Assembly: GCA_913020115.1 (NCBI GenBank)
Contig: CAJWBQ010000032.1
Span: 1 to 46,317, forward strand
DNA: 46,317 bases
Reading direction: 5' to 3'
DNA from: an uncultured Cellvibrionales bacterium
GTDB taxonomy: Bacteria; Pseudomonadota; Gammaproteobacteria; Pseudomonadales; Cellvibrionaceae
Below the pieces are notes generated by a model. That model was not told where the DNA came from and did no database searches. It was given only the letters and a program-made list of their open reading frames with translations. How positions within the stretch are numbered: the first letter of the stretch is position 1; each line of letters begins with the position of its first letter. This document shows positions 17,268 through 26,369 of the stretch, in pieces. A program made the translations under genes and the position numbers.

Positions 17268-17948
17268 TCAGCGAGCTAACAGCATTTGCAGGCGGCTGCC
17301 TACGGCTTGGGAGCGGTCGGCGAGGTCGCCTACCCACTCAACAATTCGATAGAGGAACATGACATCTACCGGGGGGAGTTCTGCTTCGAGCTTAAACAGG
17401 GCAGCGCGAATTTTAACCTGCTGCTTATCTGTTTTATTCTCTAAGTTGTTCAATTCCTTAATAAGCTTCTCTACTATTTTCAGCTCTCTTCCAGTGAAGC
17501 CTGCTTCTAGTAATTCGTCCAGTTCATTGATGGCTTTCAAAGCCTGCTCAGACGTAGCTACGGCCGCGGCGAGGTACACAACCATTGGCTTTTGCAGGGT
17601 TTTGGGGATGCCCATTTTGCGGCCTAGCATAATGCCAGCGATGTCTTTTGCTCGATTGGGAATTTCGTCTTGCATAGACAGCAGTTGCAATAGGTCGGAA
17701 CGCGGTACAGGTAGAAACAGGCTCTTGGGCAGTTGTAAGCGCAGAGCGATTTTCAGCTTGTCGGCATCGTTTTCAAGTTCAGCGATATTTTTCTGAATGT
17801 CATTTGCAGCGTCCCAGTCATTGGCGATAGACGCCTCAAAGAACGGAATAAGCTGGGCTGCAGTCTCACAGGCCACCTTCATATGCTCCTGCATAGGTTT
17901 GATCGGCGAGTTGCCAAACATCATGGAAAATGGGCTAGATATTGCCAT
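17268..17948 (-). CDS. DUF47 PhoU-like protein, partner of the phosphate transporter
   Basis: About 226 residues, almost wholly alpha-helical, of the DUF47/TIGR00153 family distantly related to PhoU. It begins MAISSPFSMMFGNSPI and contains the helical core with DEIPNRAKDIAGIMLGRKM. These proteins are encoded next to PiT transporters and are thought to modulate phosphate uptake (family knowledge). I place the start at 17948 because AGGACT lies about seven nucleotides upstream; the frame stays open to 18014, but the extra 22 residues look unrelated to the family. It is divergent from the ATPase gene at 18136. Confidence 0.92.
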   Translation of the reverse strand: MAISSPFSMMFGNSPIKPMQEHMKVACETAAQLIPFFEASIANDWDAANDIQKNIAELENDADKLKIALRLQLPKSLFLPVPRSDLLQLLSMQDEIPNRAKDIAGIMLGRKMGIPKTLQKPMVVYLAAAVATSEQALKAINELDELLEAGFTGRELKIVEKLIKELNNLENKTDKQQVKIRAALFKLEAELPPVDVMFLYRIVEWVGDLADRSQAVGSRLQMLLAR

Positions 17949-18135
17949 AACAGAGTCCTGTTCTCGGTAAAGGTGCGAAGTATATGGGCAAGTTGCACTC
18001 CCGTCACCCGTCAATTGTGATAAAAGTATTACAAAAAGTGCTGTCGCCCTATGTGCCTTGTTAACAGTGTTGTTGTGGAGTGAATAAGGCTACAATTTCC
18101 AAGCCTATTTAATCGCTAATAATCAGGGACTTAGT

Positions 18136-19911
18136 ATGACAAGTGCACCATCAGTCGAGCGAGTATTGGATCTGCGCAATATACTTAACGATCTAGTGGT
18201 CGACGGCCGCATGAGTCAGGCCGATGCCAATACCTTATCGGGCACCTCGCGAACTAAAGAGCAGGCGCTAATGCACCCCCTGGCTTATGTGAGCCTACAA
18301 AACTTTGATGATCAGGCCCGCCCAGGTAAAAAATTGAGCGGCGAGGTGCTCACACAGTGGCTAGGCGATAAAGCCGGCTTGCCTGTATTCAATATAGACC
18401 CATTAAAAATAAATGTAGCCTCAGTGACGGGTGTAATGTCCTTCGCCTTTGCCAAGCGGCACAACATTGTATGTGTGAGTGTGTCTACCGAGGAAGTTGT
18501 GGTCGCGTGCTCACAACCCTTCGTTACAGGCTGGGAACCCCAGCTAGAGCATGTAGTGCGCCGGCCAATACGCCGAGTGGTGGCAAACCCCGCCGATATT
18601 GAGCGCTACGGGGTTGAATTTTACAGCTTAGCTAAGTCCATCAGCGGCGCTAGCGGTCTTAAAGAAGCGTCTTCTGTGACCAATTTCGAACAACTATTGG
18701 AGCTTGGTACGCTTAAAGACCCAGAAGCCAACGACCAACACATAGTGAATATTGTGGACTGGCTACTGCAATATGCCTTTGATCAGCGCGCCAGTGACAT
18801 TCATCTGGAGCCGCGCCGAGAGATGGGCAAGATACGTTTTCGTATCGACGGCGTGCTGCATCCGGTGTACGAGCTGCCCATTCAGGTGGCGACGGCCGTT
18901 GTGAGTCGAATCAAAATTCTGGGGCGTATGAATGTAGCAGAGAAACGCAAACCCCAAGATGGTCGAATTAAAACTAAACGCGCGGACGGCAGCGAGGTAG
19001 AGCTGCGTTTGTCGACTTTGCCTACAGCCTTTGGTGAAAAGTTGGTGATGCGTATTTTCGATCCAGACGTGCTATTGCGTAGCTTTGTAGAGTTGGGCTT
19101 AACGGGCGAAGACTACGAGCGCTGGCAGACCATGGTGGACCGCCCGAATGGCATTGTGCTGGTTACTGGCCCCACTGGGTCGGGCAAAACCACAACGCTG
19201 TATTCTTCGCTAAAACAATTGGCGACGGAAGAGGTGAATGTCAGCACGATCGAAGATCCCATCGAAATGGTAGCAGAGGCATTTAACCAAACCCAGGTGC
19301 AGGCAAGTATCGGTTTAGATTTTGCCGCAGGGGTTCGCACCCTGATGAGACAAGATCCCGATATCATCATGGTGGGCGAGATACGCGATTTAGAAACCGC
19401 GCAAATGGCGATACAGGCCGCCCTAACAGGGCATTTGGTGCTTACCACATTACACACCAATGATGCCCCTTCGGCGGTCACTCGCTTGTTAGACTTAGGT
19501 ATTGCGCCTTATCTGATTTCATCCACTATAGTGGGCATTATGGCCCAGCGCTTGGTAAGAACACTCTGCCCGCACTGTAAGGAAGAAACACCTGCTGACT
19601 CGAAAGCCTGGCTCGCATTGACTTACCCATGGAAAGCGCCCACGCCCAGTCACTTTGCCAAACCAGTGGGTTGTTTGGAGTGTCGTAACACTGGTTATCT
19701 GGGTCGTCAGGGCATCTATGAAATTTTGCCATTGTCTGACGCCATTCAATCGTCCATTAATAACGAAGTAGGTTTACTCGAACTTCGCCAGCAAGCGATG
19801 CGTGAAGGTATGCGAACTCTGCGTTTGTCGGGCGCTCAAAAAGTGGCTGCAGGTGTAACCACCATTGAAGAGGTGCTGCGGGTAGCCCCCCCGCCCGAAA
19901 AAAAGCAATAG
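18136..19911 (+). CDS. GspE/PilB-type secretion or pilus-assembly ATPase, orphan
   Basis: A 591-residue hexameric traffic ATPase of the type II secretion / type IV pilus family. An N-terminal MshE/GspE-type domain (about 60-160) precedes the core with SDIHLEP, Walker A GPTGSGKTT (345-353), an Asp box (TIEDPIE), Walker B DPDIIMVGEIRD (408-419) and a His box (LTTLHTNDA). A zinc tetracysteine motif of two CxxC pairs (478/481 and 513/516) marks the GspE/PilB/MshE branch rather than the PilT retraction type. AGGGA supports the ATG. No pilin, secretin or platform gene lies near; glnE follows after 31 bp. The cellular system it powers cannot be read from the window. Confidence 0.93.
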   Translation: MTSAPSVERVLDLRNILNDLVVDGRMSQADANTLSGTSRTKEQALMHPLAYVSLQNFDDQARPGKKLSGEVLTQWLGDKAGLPVFNIDPLKINVASVTGVMSFAFAKRHNIVCVSVSTEEVVVACSQPFVTGWEPQLEHVVRRPIRRVVANPADIERYGVEFYSLAKSISGASGLKEASSVTNFEQLLELGTLKDPEANDQHIVNIVDWLLQYAFDQRASDIHLEPRREMGKIRFRIDGVLHPVYELPIQVATAVVSRIKILGRMNVAEKRKPQDGRIKTKRADGSEVELRLSTLPTAFGEKLVMRIFDPDVLLRSFVELGLTGEDYERWQTMVDRPNGIVLVTGPTGSGKTTTLYSSLKQLATEEVNVSTIEDPIEMVAEAFNQTQVQASIGLDFAAGVRTLMRQDPDIIMVGEIRDLETAQMAIQAALTGHLVLTTLHTNDAPSAVTRLLDLGIAPYLISSTIVGIMAQRLVRTLCPHCKEETPADSKAWLALTYPWKAPTPSHFAKPVGCLECRNTGYLGRQGIYEILPLSDAIQSSINNEVGLLELRQQAMREGMRTLRLSGAQKVAAGVTTIEEVLRVAPPPEKKQ

Positions 19912-19942
19912 CTCGGCTTTTTTGCATTTAGGAACGGAAACT

Positions 19943-22891
19943 ATGTTAAGTACCCCTGCGACCTTCAATTTAGACATGGTGCCCAGCGAACTGAGGTCTG
20001 CGGCCGAAAAAGACTTGCAGCGCTTCACCGGCAGCTTGGGCTCAAATCCAAGTGAGGCCTTGTGTGAGCAATTTCTCAGAGCGTTTGTGGGCAGTGAATT
20101 TGTCGCTAACCACTTGATTGCGAAGCCAGAGTTGCTAGGCGAAATTTTGGAGCTCGTGGCGAGCGCCGACTCAAGACCTTTAGATTGCACAGCTCTGGTA
20201 CCACTCGCGCAGGCCTGCGCGAGTGAGATTGAATTAGACCGGTGCCTGCGCGAATTTCGCTTGCGCGCGATGCTGCAAATTCTCTGGCAAGATTTCAATG
20301 CCCCGAAAAGCCGAGAGCGCTATGACGCAACGGTCGCGGCTGTTTCTACTTTGGCAGAAACCAGTATTCAAGTAGCGCTAGACTTTCATTACGATCGCTT
20401 AGTAGAGCGATATGGAGTGCCTATAGGGCGCGAGTCTGGCCTTGCTCAGCACATGGTTGTGCTGGGGATGGGCAAGCTAGGTGCATCTGAACTCAACGTA
20501 AGCTCTGACATCGATTTAATTTTTGCCTACCCTGAGAGCGGTGAAACCGTCCATGACGAAGTCAAACGTAAGACCCTGAGTAACCAGGAGTTTTTTGTTC
20601 GCTTGGGCCAACGATTAATCAAAAGCCTAGACGCTGTTACCGCTCATGGTTTTGTCTTTCGCGTTGACATGCGCTTGCGCCCATACGGTCAAAGTGGTGC
20701 GCTGACACTCAATTTTGATGCGATGGAAGATTACTATCAAACTCAAGGTCGAGACTGGGAGCGTTTCGCCATGATTAAAGCGCGGCCGGTGGCGGGAGAC
20801 GCGGTGGCTGGCCGTCAATTGATGGCGCTTTTGCAGCCCTTTACTTACAGAAAATATATCGACTTCAGTGCCATAGATGCACTGCGTTCTACCAAGGCCC
20901 TGATTAATCGCGAAGTTCAACGCAAGGGTATCACTACAGATCTGAAGTTGGGTTTTGGCGGAATTCGAGAGATTGAATTTATTGTTCAAGCATTTCAGTT
21001 AATTCGAGGTGGCCGCGATGAGCGATTGCGCGACCCTAGAGTGTGTCATTTACTGCCTCTGCTTGAAGCAGAAGGGTATTTGCCGGAAGGCTCGGCAAGC
21101 GCATTGCTGGATGCCTACATTTTATTACGAAACGCTGAACACGCGGTGCAGGGTTTTCAAGACCGACAAACTCAAGCCTTGCCGGTAGATTCGCTTGGCG
21201 AGGCTCGTATGGCTTGGGTCTTGGGCTTTGAGAATTGGGCGAGTTTGCACGAAAAATTACAAGGGCATCGCGAGCGTGTGAACCGTGAGTTTCAGGCCGT
21301 AATTGCTGAGCCTGAAAGTGCGCATCTTGAGAGTGATGTCGATTTGCAAGACTGGGATTTACTCTGGTTGGGTGAATTGGAATCCGCGCAAGTGGGTGAA
21401 TACTTAGGGCTTCAAGAGAGTGAAGACATTGCCACGGTGATGTCTTTACTTGGGAATGTTCGTGATAGCCGCACTGTGGCGGCCATGCAGGCAAGTGGTC
21501 GAGAGCGCCTAGAACGTTTTATGCCCTGCCTATTGTCCAGCTTGGTACACACCGTCACGCCATCGTCACTGACACAAGCTCTCACGAGAATTATGACTCT
21601 GGTAGAGGCGGTGTTGAGGCGCAGCGCTTACTTGGTCTTGTTGATTGAAAACCCCAAGGCCTTACAGCAATTGGTTCAGTTGTGTGCGGCGAGCCCGTGG
21701 ATTGCCGACCAGTTGGCGACACATCCGGCATTGCTCGATGAATTGCTGGATGCGCGCACCTTGTACTCTCCACCGGGAAAGCAGCAACTTCAGGATGAGC
21801 TGCGGCAAGATACCTTGCGCTTAGCTTGGGATGACCTGGAAGGCCACATGGATACTTTGCGTCATTTTCGTCAAGCCCATGCTTTGCGCGTGGCCGCTTC
21901 AGAGGTGAGCGGTATATTGCCCCTAATGCGCGTTAGTGATTACTTAACTTATATTGCCGAGGTGGTGTTGGAGCATGTTCTCGCGCTGGCTTGGGAGCAG
22001 CTAACTGCGAAGCACGGCTGCCCGAGGCGTGTTGACGGCAGTGCATGCTCACTCGGCTCGAATAATTCCGACTTCATCGTCGTGGCCTATGGGAAATTGG
22101 GCGGTATAGAGTTGGGCCACGGTTCCGATTTGGATTTGGTGTTTATTCACGATGCAGACACTACCTTGTCTACTGATGGCGAGCGCAGCATCGACAACCA
22201 AACATTTTATACGCGTTTGGGGCAGCGCATGATTCATATAATGACAGCTCGCATGGCTTCGGGTGAATTGTATGAAGTGGATATGCGTTTGCGACCCTCT
22301 GGAAATTCAGGTTTGTTGGTGAGCTCGCTGGCGGCCTTCGAAAAATATCAAATGAATGAAGCCTGGGTGTGGGAGCATCAGGCCTTGGTGCGTGCCAGAG
22401 TGGTGGCCGGTAGCACTCAGCTGGGGAAACAATTTGATGCTGTGCGCGCGCGCGTGTTAACTCAGCCGCGAGCAATAGAACCCTTAGTGGTTGATGTGAT
22501 TAACATGCGAAAGAAAATGCGTGAACACCTGGGAAGTCAATCCAGCTCAAGTGATTCCGATGAGGGTTTGTTCCATTTGAAGCAAGACGCGGGCGGTATC
22601 GTTGATATTGAATTTATGGTTCAATACGCCGTTTTGGCTTGGGCCAATAAAGAACCGTCATTGGTTCATTTCACCGATAATATTCGTATCCTCGGGGCCT
22701 TGGAATCGCTGCAATTTATAGGCGAGAATTTTGTAGTGCAGCTGGTAGAAGCCTATAAGGCCTATCGCTCTACCGGCCACCGTTTGACCTTGCAAGGCCA
22801 GTCGCTCAGTGTTGACGCTGAACAATTTTCTGGCGAACGCAAGGCAGTTATACAACTCTGGCAGCAATTGTTACCAGCCGAAATTAATTAG
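19943..22891 (+). CDS. glnE: Bifunctional glutamine synthetase adenylyltransferase/deadenylase
   Basis: About 982 residues. This enzyme adenylylates glutamine synthetase to switch it off and phosphorolytically removes the AMP, in response to PII signals and glutamine. Two nucleotidyltransferase domains are evident: GMGKLGASELNVSSDIDLIF in the N-terminal deadenylase half and AYGKLGGIELGHGSDLDLVF in the C-terminal adenylylase half, each followed by a VDMRLRP segment. I choose ATG at 19943, with AGGA upstream; the open frame could begin at TTG 19922. The glnE-to-LPS gene order resembles Pseudomonas, although ilvE is not between them here. Confidence 0.97.
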   Translation: MLSTPATFNLDMVPSELRSAAEKDLQRFTGSLGSNPSEALCEQFLRAFVGSEFVANHLIAKPELLGEILELVASADSRPLDCTALVPLAQACASEIELDRCLREFRLRAMLQILWQDFNAPKSRERYDATVAAVSTLAETSIQVALDFHYDRLVERYGVPIGRESGLAQHMVVLGMGKLGASELNVSSDIDLIFAYPESGETVHDEVKRKTLSNQEFFVRLGQRLIKSLDAVTAHGFVFRVDMRLRPYGQSGALTLNFDAMEDYYQTQGRDWERFAMIKARPVAGDAVAGRQLMALLQPFTYRKYIDFSAIDALRSTKALINREVQRKGITTDLKLGFGGIREIEFIVQAFQLIRGGRDERLRDPRVCHLLPLLEAEGYLPEGSASALLDAYILLRNAEHAVQGFQDRQTQALPVDSLGEARMAWVLGFENWASLHEKLQGHRERVNREFQAVIAEPESAHLESDVDLQDWDLLWLGELESAQVGEYLGLQESEDIATVMSLLGNVRDSRTVAAMQASGRERLERFMPCLLSSLVHTVTPSSLTQALTRIMTLVEAVLRRSAYLVLLIENPKALQQLVQLCAASPWIADQLATHPALLDELLDARTLYSPPGKQQLQDELRQDTLRLAWDDLEGHMDTLRHFRQAHALRVAASEVSGILPLMRVSDYLTYIAEVVLEHVLALAWEQLTAKHGCPRRVDGSACSLGSNNSDFIVVAYGKLGGIELGHGSDLDLVFIHDADTTLSTDGERSIDNQTFYTRLGQRMIHIMTARMASGELYEVDMRLRPSGNSGLLVSSLAAFEKYQMNEAWVWEHQALVRARVVAGSTQLGKQFDAVRARVLTQPRAIEPLVVDVINMRKKMREHLGSQSSSSDSDEGLFHLKQDAGGIVDIEFMVQYAVLAWANKEPSLVHFTDNIRILGALESLQFIGENFVVQLVEAYKAYRSTGHRLTLQGQSLSVDAEQFSGERKAVIQLWQQLLPAEIN

Positions 22892-22942
22892 CGGAGCGAA
22901 ACGTTTTGGTGGCTGAATTCTTCTCGCCCCAAAGCCCCTAAC

Positions 22943-24043
22943 ATGAAAATTCTTCAGATATTACCTGAGCTTAATTCCGGCGGCGTTGAGCGTGGCACCG
23001 TTGAATTCGCACGAGAATTGGTGAAGCAAGGGCACGAATCTATTGTGGTGTCAGCCGGCGGTCGACAAGTGGCCCAGCTTGAGCGTGAGGGTTCGCGGCA
23101 CATTCAAATGCCGGTTCATAAGAAATCACTGAGTTCTCTTTGGCAAGTGCGCCCTTTGCGGCGTTTATTTGAAGCTGAGCAGCCCGATATTGTGCATATG
23201 CGCTCGCGGGTGCCCGCGTGGTTAAGCGTTTTGGCGAGCAAAAAAATATCGCCAGAAAAAAGACCATTGTTGGTGAGTACCTTTCACGGTATGTACTCTG
23301 TGAATGCTTACAGTGCAGTAATGGGCAAGAGTGATCGAGTGATTGCTATCTCGGCGGCCGTGAAAGAATACATTTTGAAAAATTACCCCGATGTATTAGA
23401 AAGCGATATTCGTATGGTTCATCGAGGAGCTGATCCGGAGCAATTTCCCTTAGGGTTTCAGGTCGCTGAGGCGTGGCGGGCTGAGATGCTTGCCGAACAC
23501 CCTCAGCTTAAAGGGCAAAAAATTCTACTTATGCCAGGGCGCCTAAGTCGTTGGAAAGGGCAGTTAGATTTTATAGAGTTGATTGCGCAGTTGCGGACTC
23601 AGGGTGAGGCTGTTTGTGGTTTGGTCGCAGGCAGTTCTGATGGCGCTAAACAAAACTATGAAGAAGAACTCCGTCAATCGGCTCTCGATCAAGGCGTTGA
23701 AGATAACGTGATTTTTCTAGGTCATCGTACAGATATGACCGAGCTGTACAGTTTTTCAGACATCGTATTTAATTTATCGAATCGACCGGAACCCTTTGGC
23801 AGAACGGTTACAGAGGCATTGAGTGTGGGCACGCCTGTGGTTGCCTACGATCAAGGTGGCCCTGGAGAAGTGCTAAGAGATTGTTTCCCCGAGGGTTTGA
23901 GTGATCGAGATAATTTACCGGAGGTCGTAAAGAGTGTGCTGGCTAAACGGCCCTCCATACAATTTCACGATAATTACCTGTTGTCCACTCAAGTTGAACT
24001 AACACTATCAGTATATAAAGAATTACTCGCGGATAAATCATGA
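22943..24043 (+). CDS. GT4-family glycosyltransferase
   Basis: A 366-residue GT-B fold enzyme that transfers a sugar from a nucleotide donor, probably to LPS core or another surface glycan at the cytoplasmic membrane face. The N-terminal acceptor domain begins MKILQILPELNSGGVERGT; the donor domain shows LMPGRLSRWKGQLDFIELI, and the E-x7-E donor motif lies in EPFGRTVTEALSVGTPVV. It overlaps the next gene by four bases (ATGA at 24040-24043), so the two are translationally coupled. The sugar and acceptor cannot be assigned. No Shine-Dalgarno is obvious before the ATG. Confidence 0.92.
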   Translation: MKILQILPELNSGGVERGTVEFARELVKQGHESIVVSAGGRQVAQLEREGSRHIQMPVHKKSLSSLWQVRPLRRLFEAEQPDIVHMRSRVPAWLSVLASKKISPEKRPLLVSTFHGMYSVNAYSAVMGKSDRVIAISAAVKEYILKNYPDVLESDIRMVHRGADPEQFPLGFQVAEAWRAEMLAEHPQLKGQKILLMPGRLSRWKGQLDFIELIAQLRTQGEAVCGLVAGSSDGAKQNYEEELRQSALDQGVEDNVIFLGHRTDMTELYSFSDIVFNLSNRPEPFGRTVTEALSVGTPVVAYDQGGPGEVLRDCFPEGLSDRDNLPEVVKSVLAKRPSIQFHDNYLLSTQVELTLSVYKELLADKS

Positions 24044-25281
24044 CGGCACCTTCTTTAATGGCTGGGCCACAGCGATTGGCATTAACATTCGCCGTGCTCC
24101 TGAGCGGAAGTTTTTGGCTGCTGCCGTTCTCTCGTTCTTTTCATTTAGTACTGCTGGCATTTTTAGGTGTGGCAATTTATCGTTTGTTCGTGAAACCTCA
24201 GAGTTTTTTTCTCGAGCCGGCAAAAAATATATGGCTGCTCGCTAATGCGTGTTTTGCTTTGCCGATGTTGGTCTCGGCTTTTAGTAGTGGGGATCTAGAG
24301 AAACCTTTGACATTTTTTGCCTTGCAATTAATTGTTTGTTTTAGTGGTTTTGTGGTGATTGACGTAAGTCGCAATGAGCTTATGTTGAAATATTTTCATC
24401 GTATATCTCTGACAGTATTGCTTTTTTGGACCCTGGACTTGTTGGTTCAAGTGACGATGGGCGAAGATCTTTTTGGTTTCGCAAATGATCCTAGACCAGG
24501 AATCTATTTCTCAAGTCACTTTAAGTTTGGTTTTTATTATGCGGCTCTGAGTCCGCTTTTGTTATTCAATCCAATTTTTTTGCGCTGGCCGCTCAAACTT
24601 ACTTTGTTCATCTATGTTTTAGTGTTAGCCGTTGTGCTTTGTTGTAATACTCGCGCGGCATGGTTGGTGTTCAGTTTTGTGAGTTTTCTTTGGTTTGGGC
24701 ATCTGCTGCGTCAAGGTCGCTTAAGAGTATGGCAGCTGGCCCTATTTGTTGCGGGCGTGGCGACAGTATTTATCGCTCTGTTAACAAACAATAATGATTT
24801 TAAACAGCGAGTTGCCACACTGCTGCCAATGTTGAGTAGTATCCATAGTGTGCAAGATGTCATACCGGTTCGCAGCAGTTTGTGGGCTAGTACCGGTAGC
24901 ATGATTGATGCTAAGCCTTGGTTTGGTTCGGGTGCCGGAAATTTTGAGGCGGCTTATGTTCTGTATGCGGATCAGGAGCTTGGGCCTGATAAGGTATTTC
25001 CGCACGCCCACCAGGTGATATTAGATATATTAGTTGGCACTGGGCTCTTGGGTTTGGCAGGGTGGTTAATACTTCACGGTGCTCTATTAAAGCTTTGGTT
25101 TCAATCGAATAGCCGTTCACTGGCATTGCCGGTCATTTTAATACCCTTTTTGATGTGGTTTCCTCTAAATACACACCGAGGTGTTTATACCTCGGAACTA
25201 ATGCAATTTACTTGGTTGTGGTTGGCTATGGGTATAGGACTTCTGACTCAAGCTTCATCGCCCCGCGAGGACTTGCCGTAG
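24040..25281 (+). CDS. O-antigen ligase / polymerase family membrane protein
   Basis: A 413-residue polytopic membrane protein with about ten to eleven hydrophobic segments and a larger periplasmic loop (about residues 260-330) in the second half, as in Wzy_C (PF04932) proteins. The motif region RSSLWASTGSMIDAKPWFGSG, followed by PHAHQVILDILVGTGLLGL, is typical of WaaL/Wzy-type ligases, with the conserved His in the loop. The role would be to ligate or polymerise glycan on lipid A-core in the periplasm. Ligase and polymerase cannot be separated by sequence alone. It is coupled to the preceding glycosyltransferase gene by an ATGA overlap, and convergent with the next gene. Confidence 0.88.
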   Translation: MTAPSLMAGPQRLALTFAVLLSGSFWLLPFSRSFHLVLLAFLGVAIYRLFVKPQSFFLEPAKNIWLLANACFALPMLVSAFSSGDLEKPLTFFALQLIVCFSGFVVIDVSRNELMLKYFHRISLTVLLFWTLDLLVQVTMGEDLFGFANDPRPGIYFSSHFKFGFYYAALSPLLLFNPIFLRWPLKLTLFIYVLVLAVVLCCNTRAAWLVFSFVSFLWFGHLLRQGRLRVWQLALFVAGVATVFIALLTNNNDFKQRVATLLPMLSSIHSVQDVIPVRSSLWASTGSMIDAKPWFGSGAGNFEAAYVLYADQELGPDKVFPHAHQVILDILVGTGLLGLAGWLILHGALLKLWFQSNSRSLALPVILIPFLMWFPLNTHRGVYTSELMQFTWLWLAMGIGLLTQASSPREDLP

Positions 25282-25306
25282 ACATAGGGCTGGGGCGAGT
25301 TCATTG

Positions 25307-25331
25307 TTTTATAGGTTCGACTCCTATAAAA
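25307..25331. terminator. Bidirectional terminator-like hairpin
   Basis: TTTTATAGG (25307-25315) pairs with CCTATAAAA (25323-25331) around a 7-nt loop, in the 42-bp space between two convergent genes and overlapping the stop codon of the minus-strand gene. T/A-rich stem ends on both sides suit termination in either direction. The inner part happens to look like a tRNA T-arm (stem of five, loop TTCGACT), but no other tRNA arm is present. Confidence 0.6.
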
Positions 25332-26325
25332 GAGATTTATAAATCCCTACCGTGTTCTCTACCATTTTATCTAAGCTAAGGTTTTCACGGGCATAGCTGA
25401 AGCTGTCTGCAAAACTTGCTTGAAAATCCTCCGGCTTTTGCAGCAGTTGCTTTACTGAATTTTCAATCGCCTCAGCGCTGCCTTTTTCGATAATAGCGTG
25501 GCTTGGTAGCAGTGCTTTGGCATTGCCTACGTCAGTTGCTACCACTGGCACCGAGGCCAGCAAGGCTTCAACCATGGCGTAAGGCGCTCCCTCTTTAAAG
25601 GACGGCATCAACATTAATTTAGCCTGACAAAGATAATCCGCCACTTTCTCGGTGTAGCCCACGAAGTGAATGTTTTTCAGACCTTCATTTTGCACCTGCT
25701 GCTCTAGTGCCGCGCGCTCGGGCCCATCACCGATAATGTAGAGGTGGGCATCTAAATTTTTCCAGGCGTCTAAAACGAAATCCAAACCTTTAATTTTGAC
25801 TAGGCGGCCAATGGTCACAATGGCGGGTTGTTGAAGAGGCGTCAGAGGTTCAGAGGGTTGTAAAGGTTGAGTGCCATTTTCAACCACATGCCAATTGATG
25901 CTTGGCTCTGATTCCGCCACCTTATGGCTCACTGCAATACACGCGTCGAAACGGCGCAAATAAAATGCGCTGGGATTGGTGGTGTTGTGGCGAGTAACTA
26001 CCCATTTAGATTCTTTATAGAATGGTTTTAGTAGCGCCATGATGCTGGCGGCTTTACCCGCATGGGCGTGAATAATATCGGGCTTTAAGTCTACCAAAAT
26101 ACGTTTTAGTTGAGAGGCCAGAGTAAAACTTAGTCGCCCTTTACGCGCATCCAGCGCGACAAAATTAATGGCAGGGTCGAGTCGTTCACGATATCGAGGG
26201 TCGGCTAGCACACTCACACGACAGGTTTTCAACAGAGTGTTGGCCATTTCAACTACGTGTTTTTCCAGTCCGCCGTCTCCGCGGCTGAGCATGAGTAAAC
26301 AGATGTGAGGATTTTGGGCGTTAAT
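25324..26325 (-). CDS. GT4-family glycosyltransferase, probable ATT start
   Basis: A GT-B glycosyltransferase of about 333 residues, likely acting on LPS core or a surface glycan. Visible motifs: LSRGDGGLEKHVVEMA at the N-terminus, DIIHAHAGKAA, VTRHNT, the donor-site segment IGRLVKIKGLDFVLDAW, and an E-x7-E region KEGAPYAMVEALLASVPVV. The first ATG (26290-26292) would cut off the essential first beta strand. Reading upstream, the frame adds NPHICLL, which restores that strand, and reaches ATT at 26323-26325 with a perfect AGGAGAG five bases before it; an in-frame TAG closes the frame further up and no ATG, GTG or TTG lies between. Hence the ATT start proposal; the conservative alternative is 25324-26292. 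Confidence 0.88.
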   Translation of the reverse strand: MNAQNPHICLLMLSRGDGGLEKHVVEMANTLLKTCRVSVLADPRYRERLDPAINFVALDARKGRLSFTLASQLKRILVDLKPDIIHAHAGKAASIMALLKPFYKESKWVVTRHNTTNPSAFYLRRFDACIAVSHKVAESEPSINWHVVENGTQPLQPSEPLTPLQQPAIVTIGRLVKIKGLDFVLDAWKNLDAHLYIIGDGPERAALEQQVQNEGLKNIHFVGYTEKVADYLCQAKLMLMPSFKEGAPYAMVEALLASVPVVATDVGNAKALLPSHAIIEKGSAEAIENSVKQLLQKPEDFQASFADSFSYARENLSLDKMVENTVGIYKSLL

Positions 26326-26369
26326 ACGATCTCTCCTAAAATTTAGAATCTAAATCTGACTTCAGCTGT

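Noticed and set aside
19895..19930. A-rich/T-rich inverted repeat between the ATPase gene and glnE
   Set aside because: AAAAAAGC/GCTTTTTT could pair, but the left arm lies in the coding end of the ATPase gene and the stem is mostly A-T, so a terminator call is not justified.
25311..25327. tRNA T-arm look-alike (5-bp stem, TTCGACT loop)
   Set aside because: No acceptor, D- or anticodon arm can be drawn around it; it serves better as the terminator of two convergent genes.
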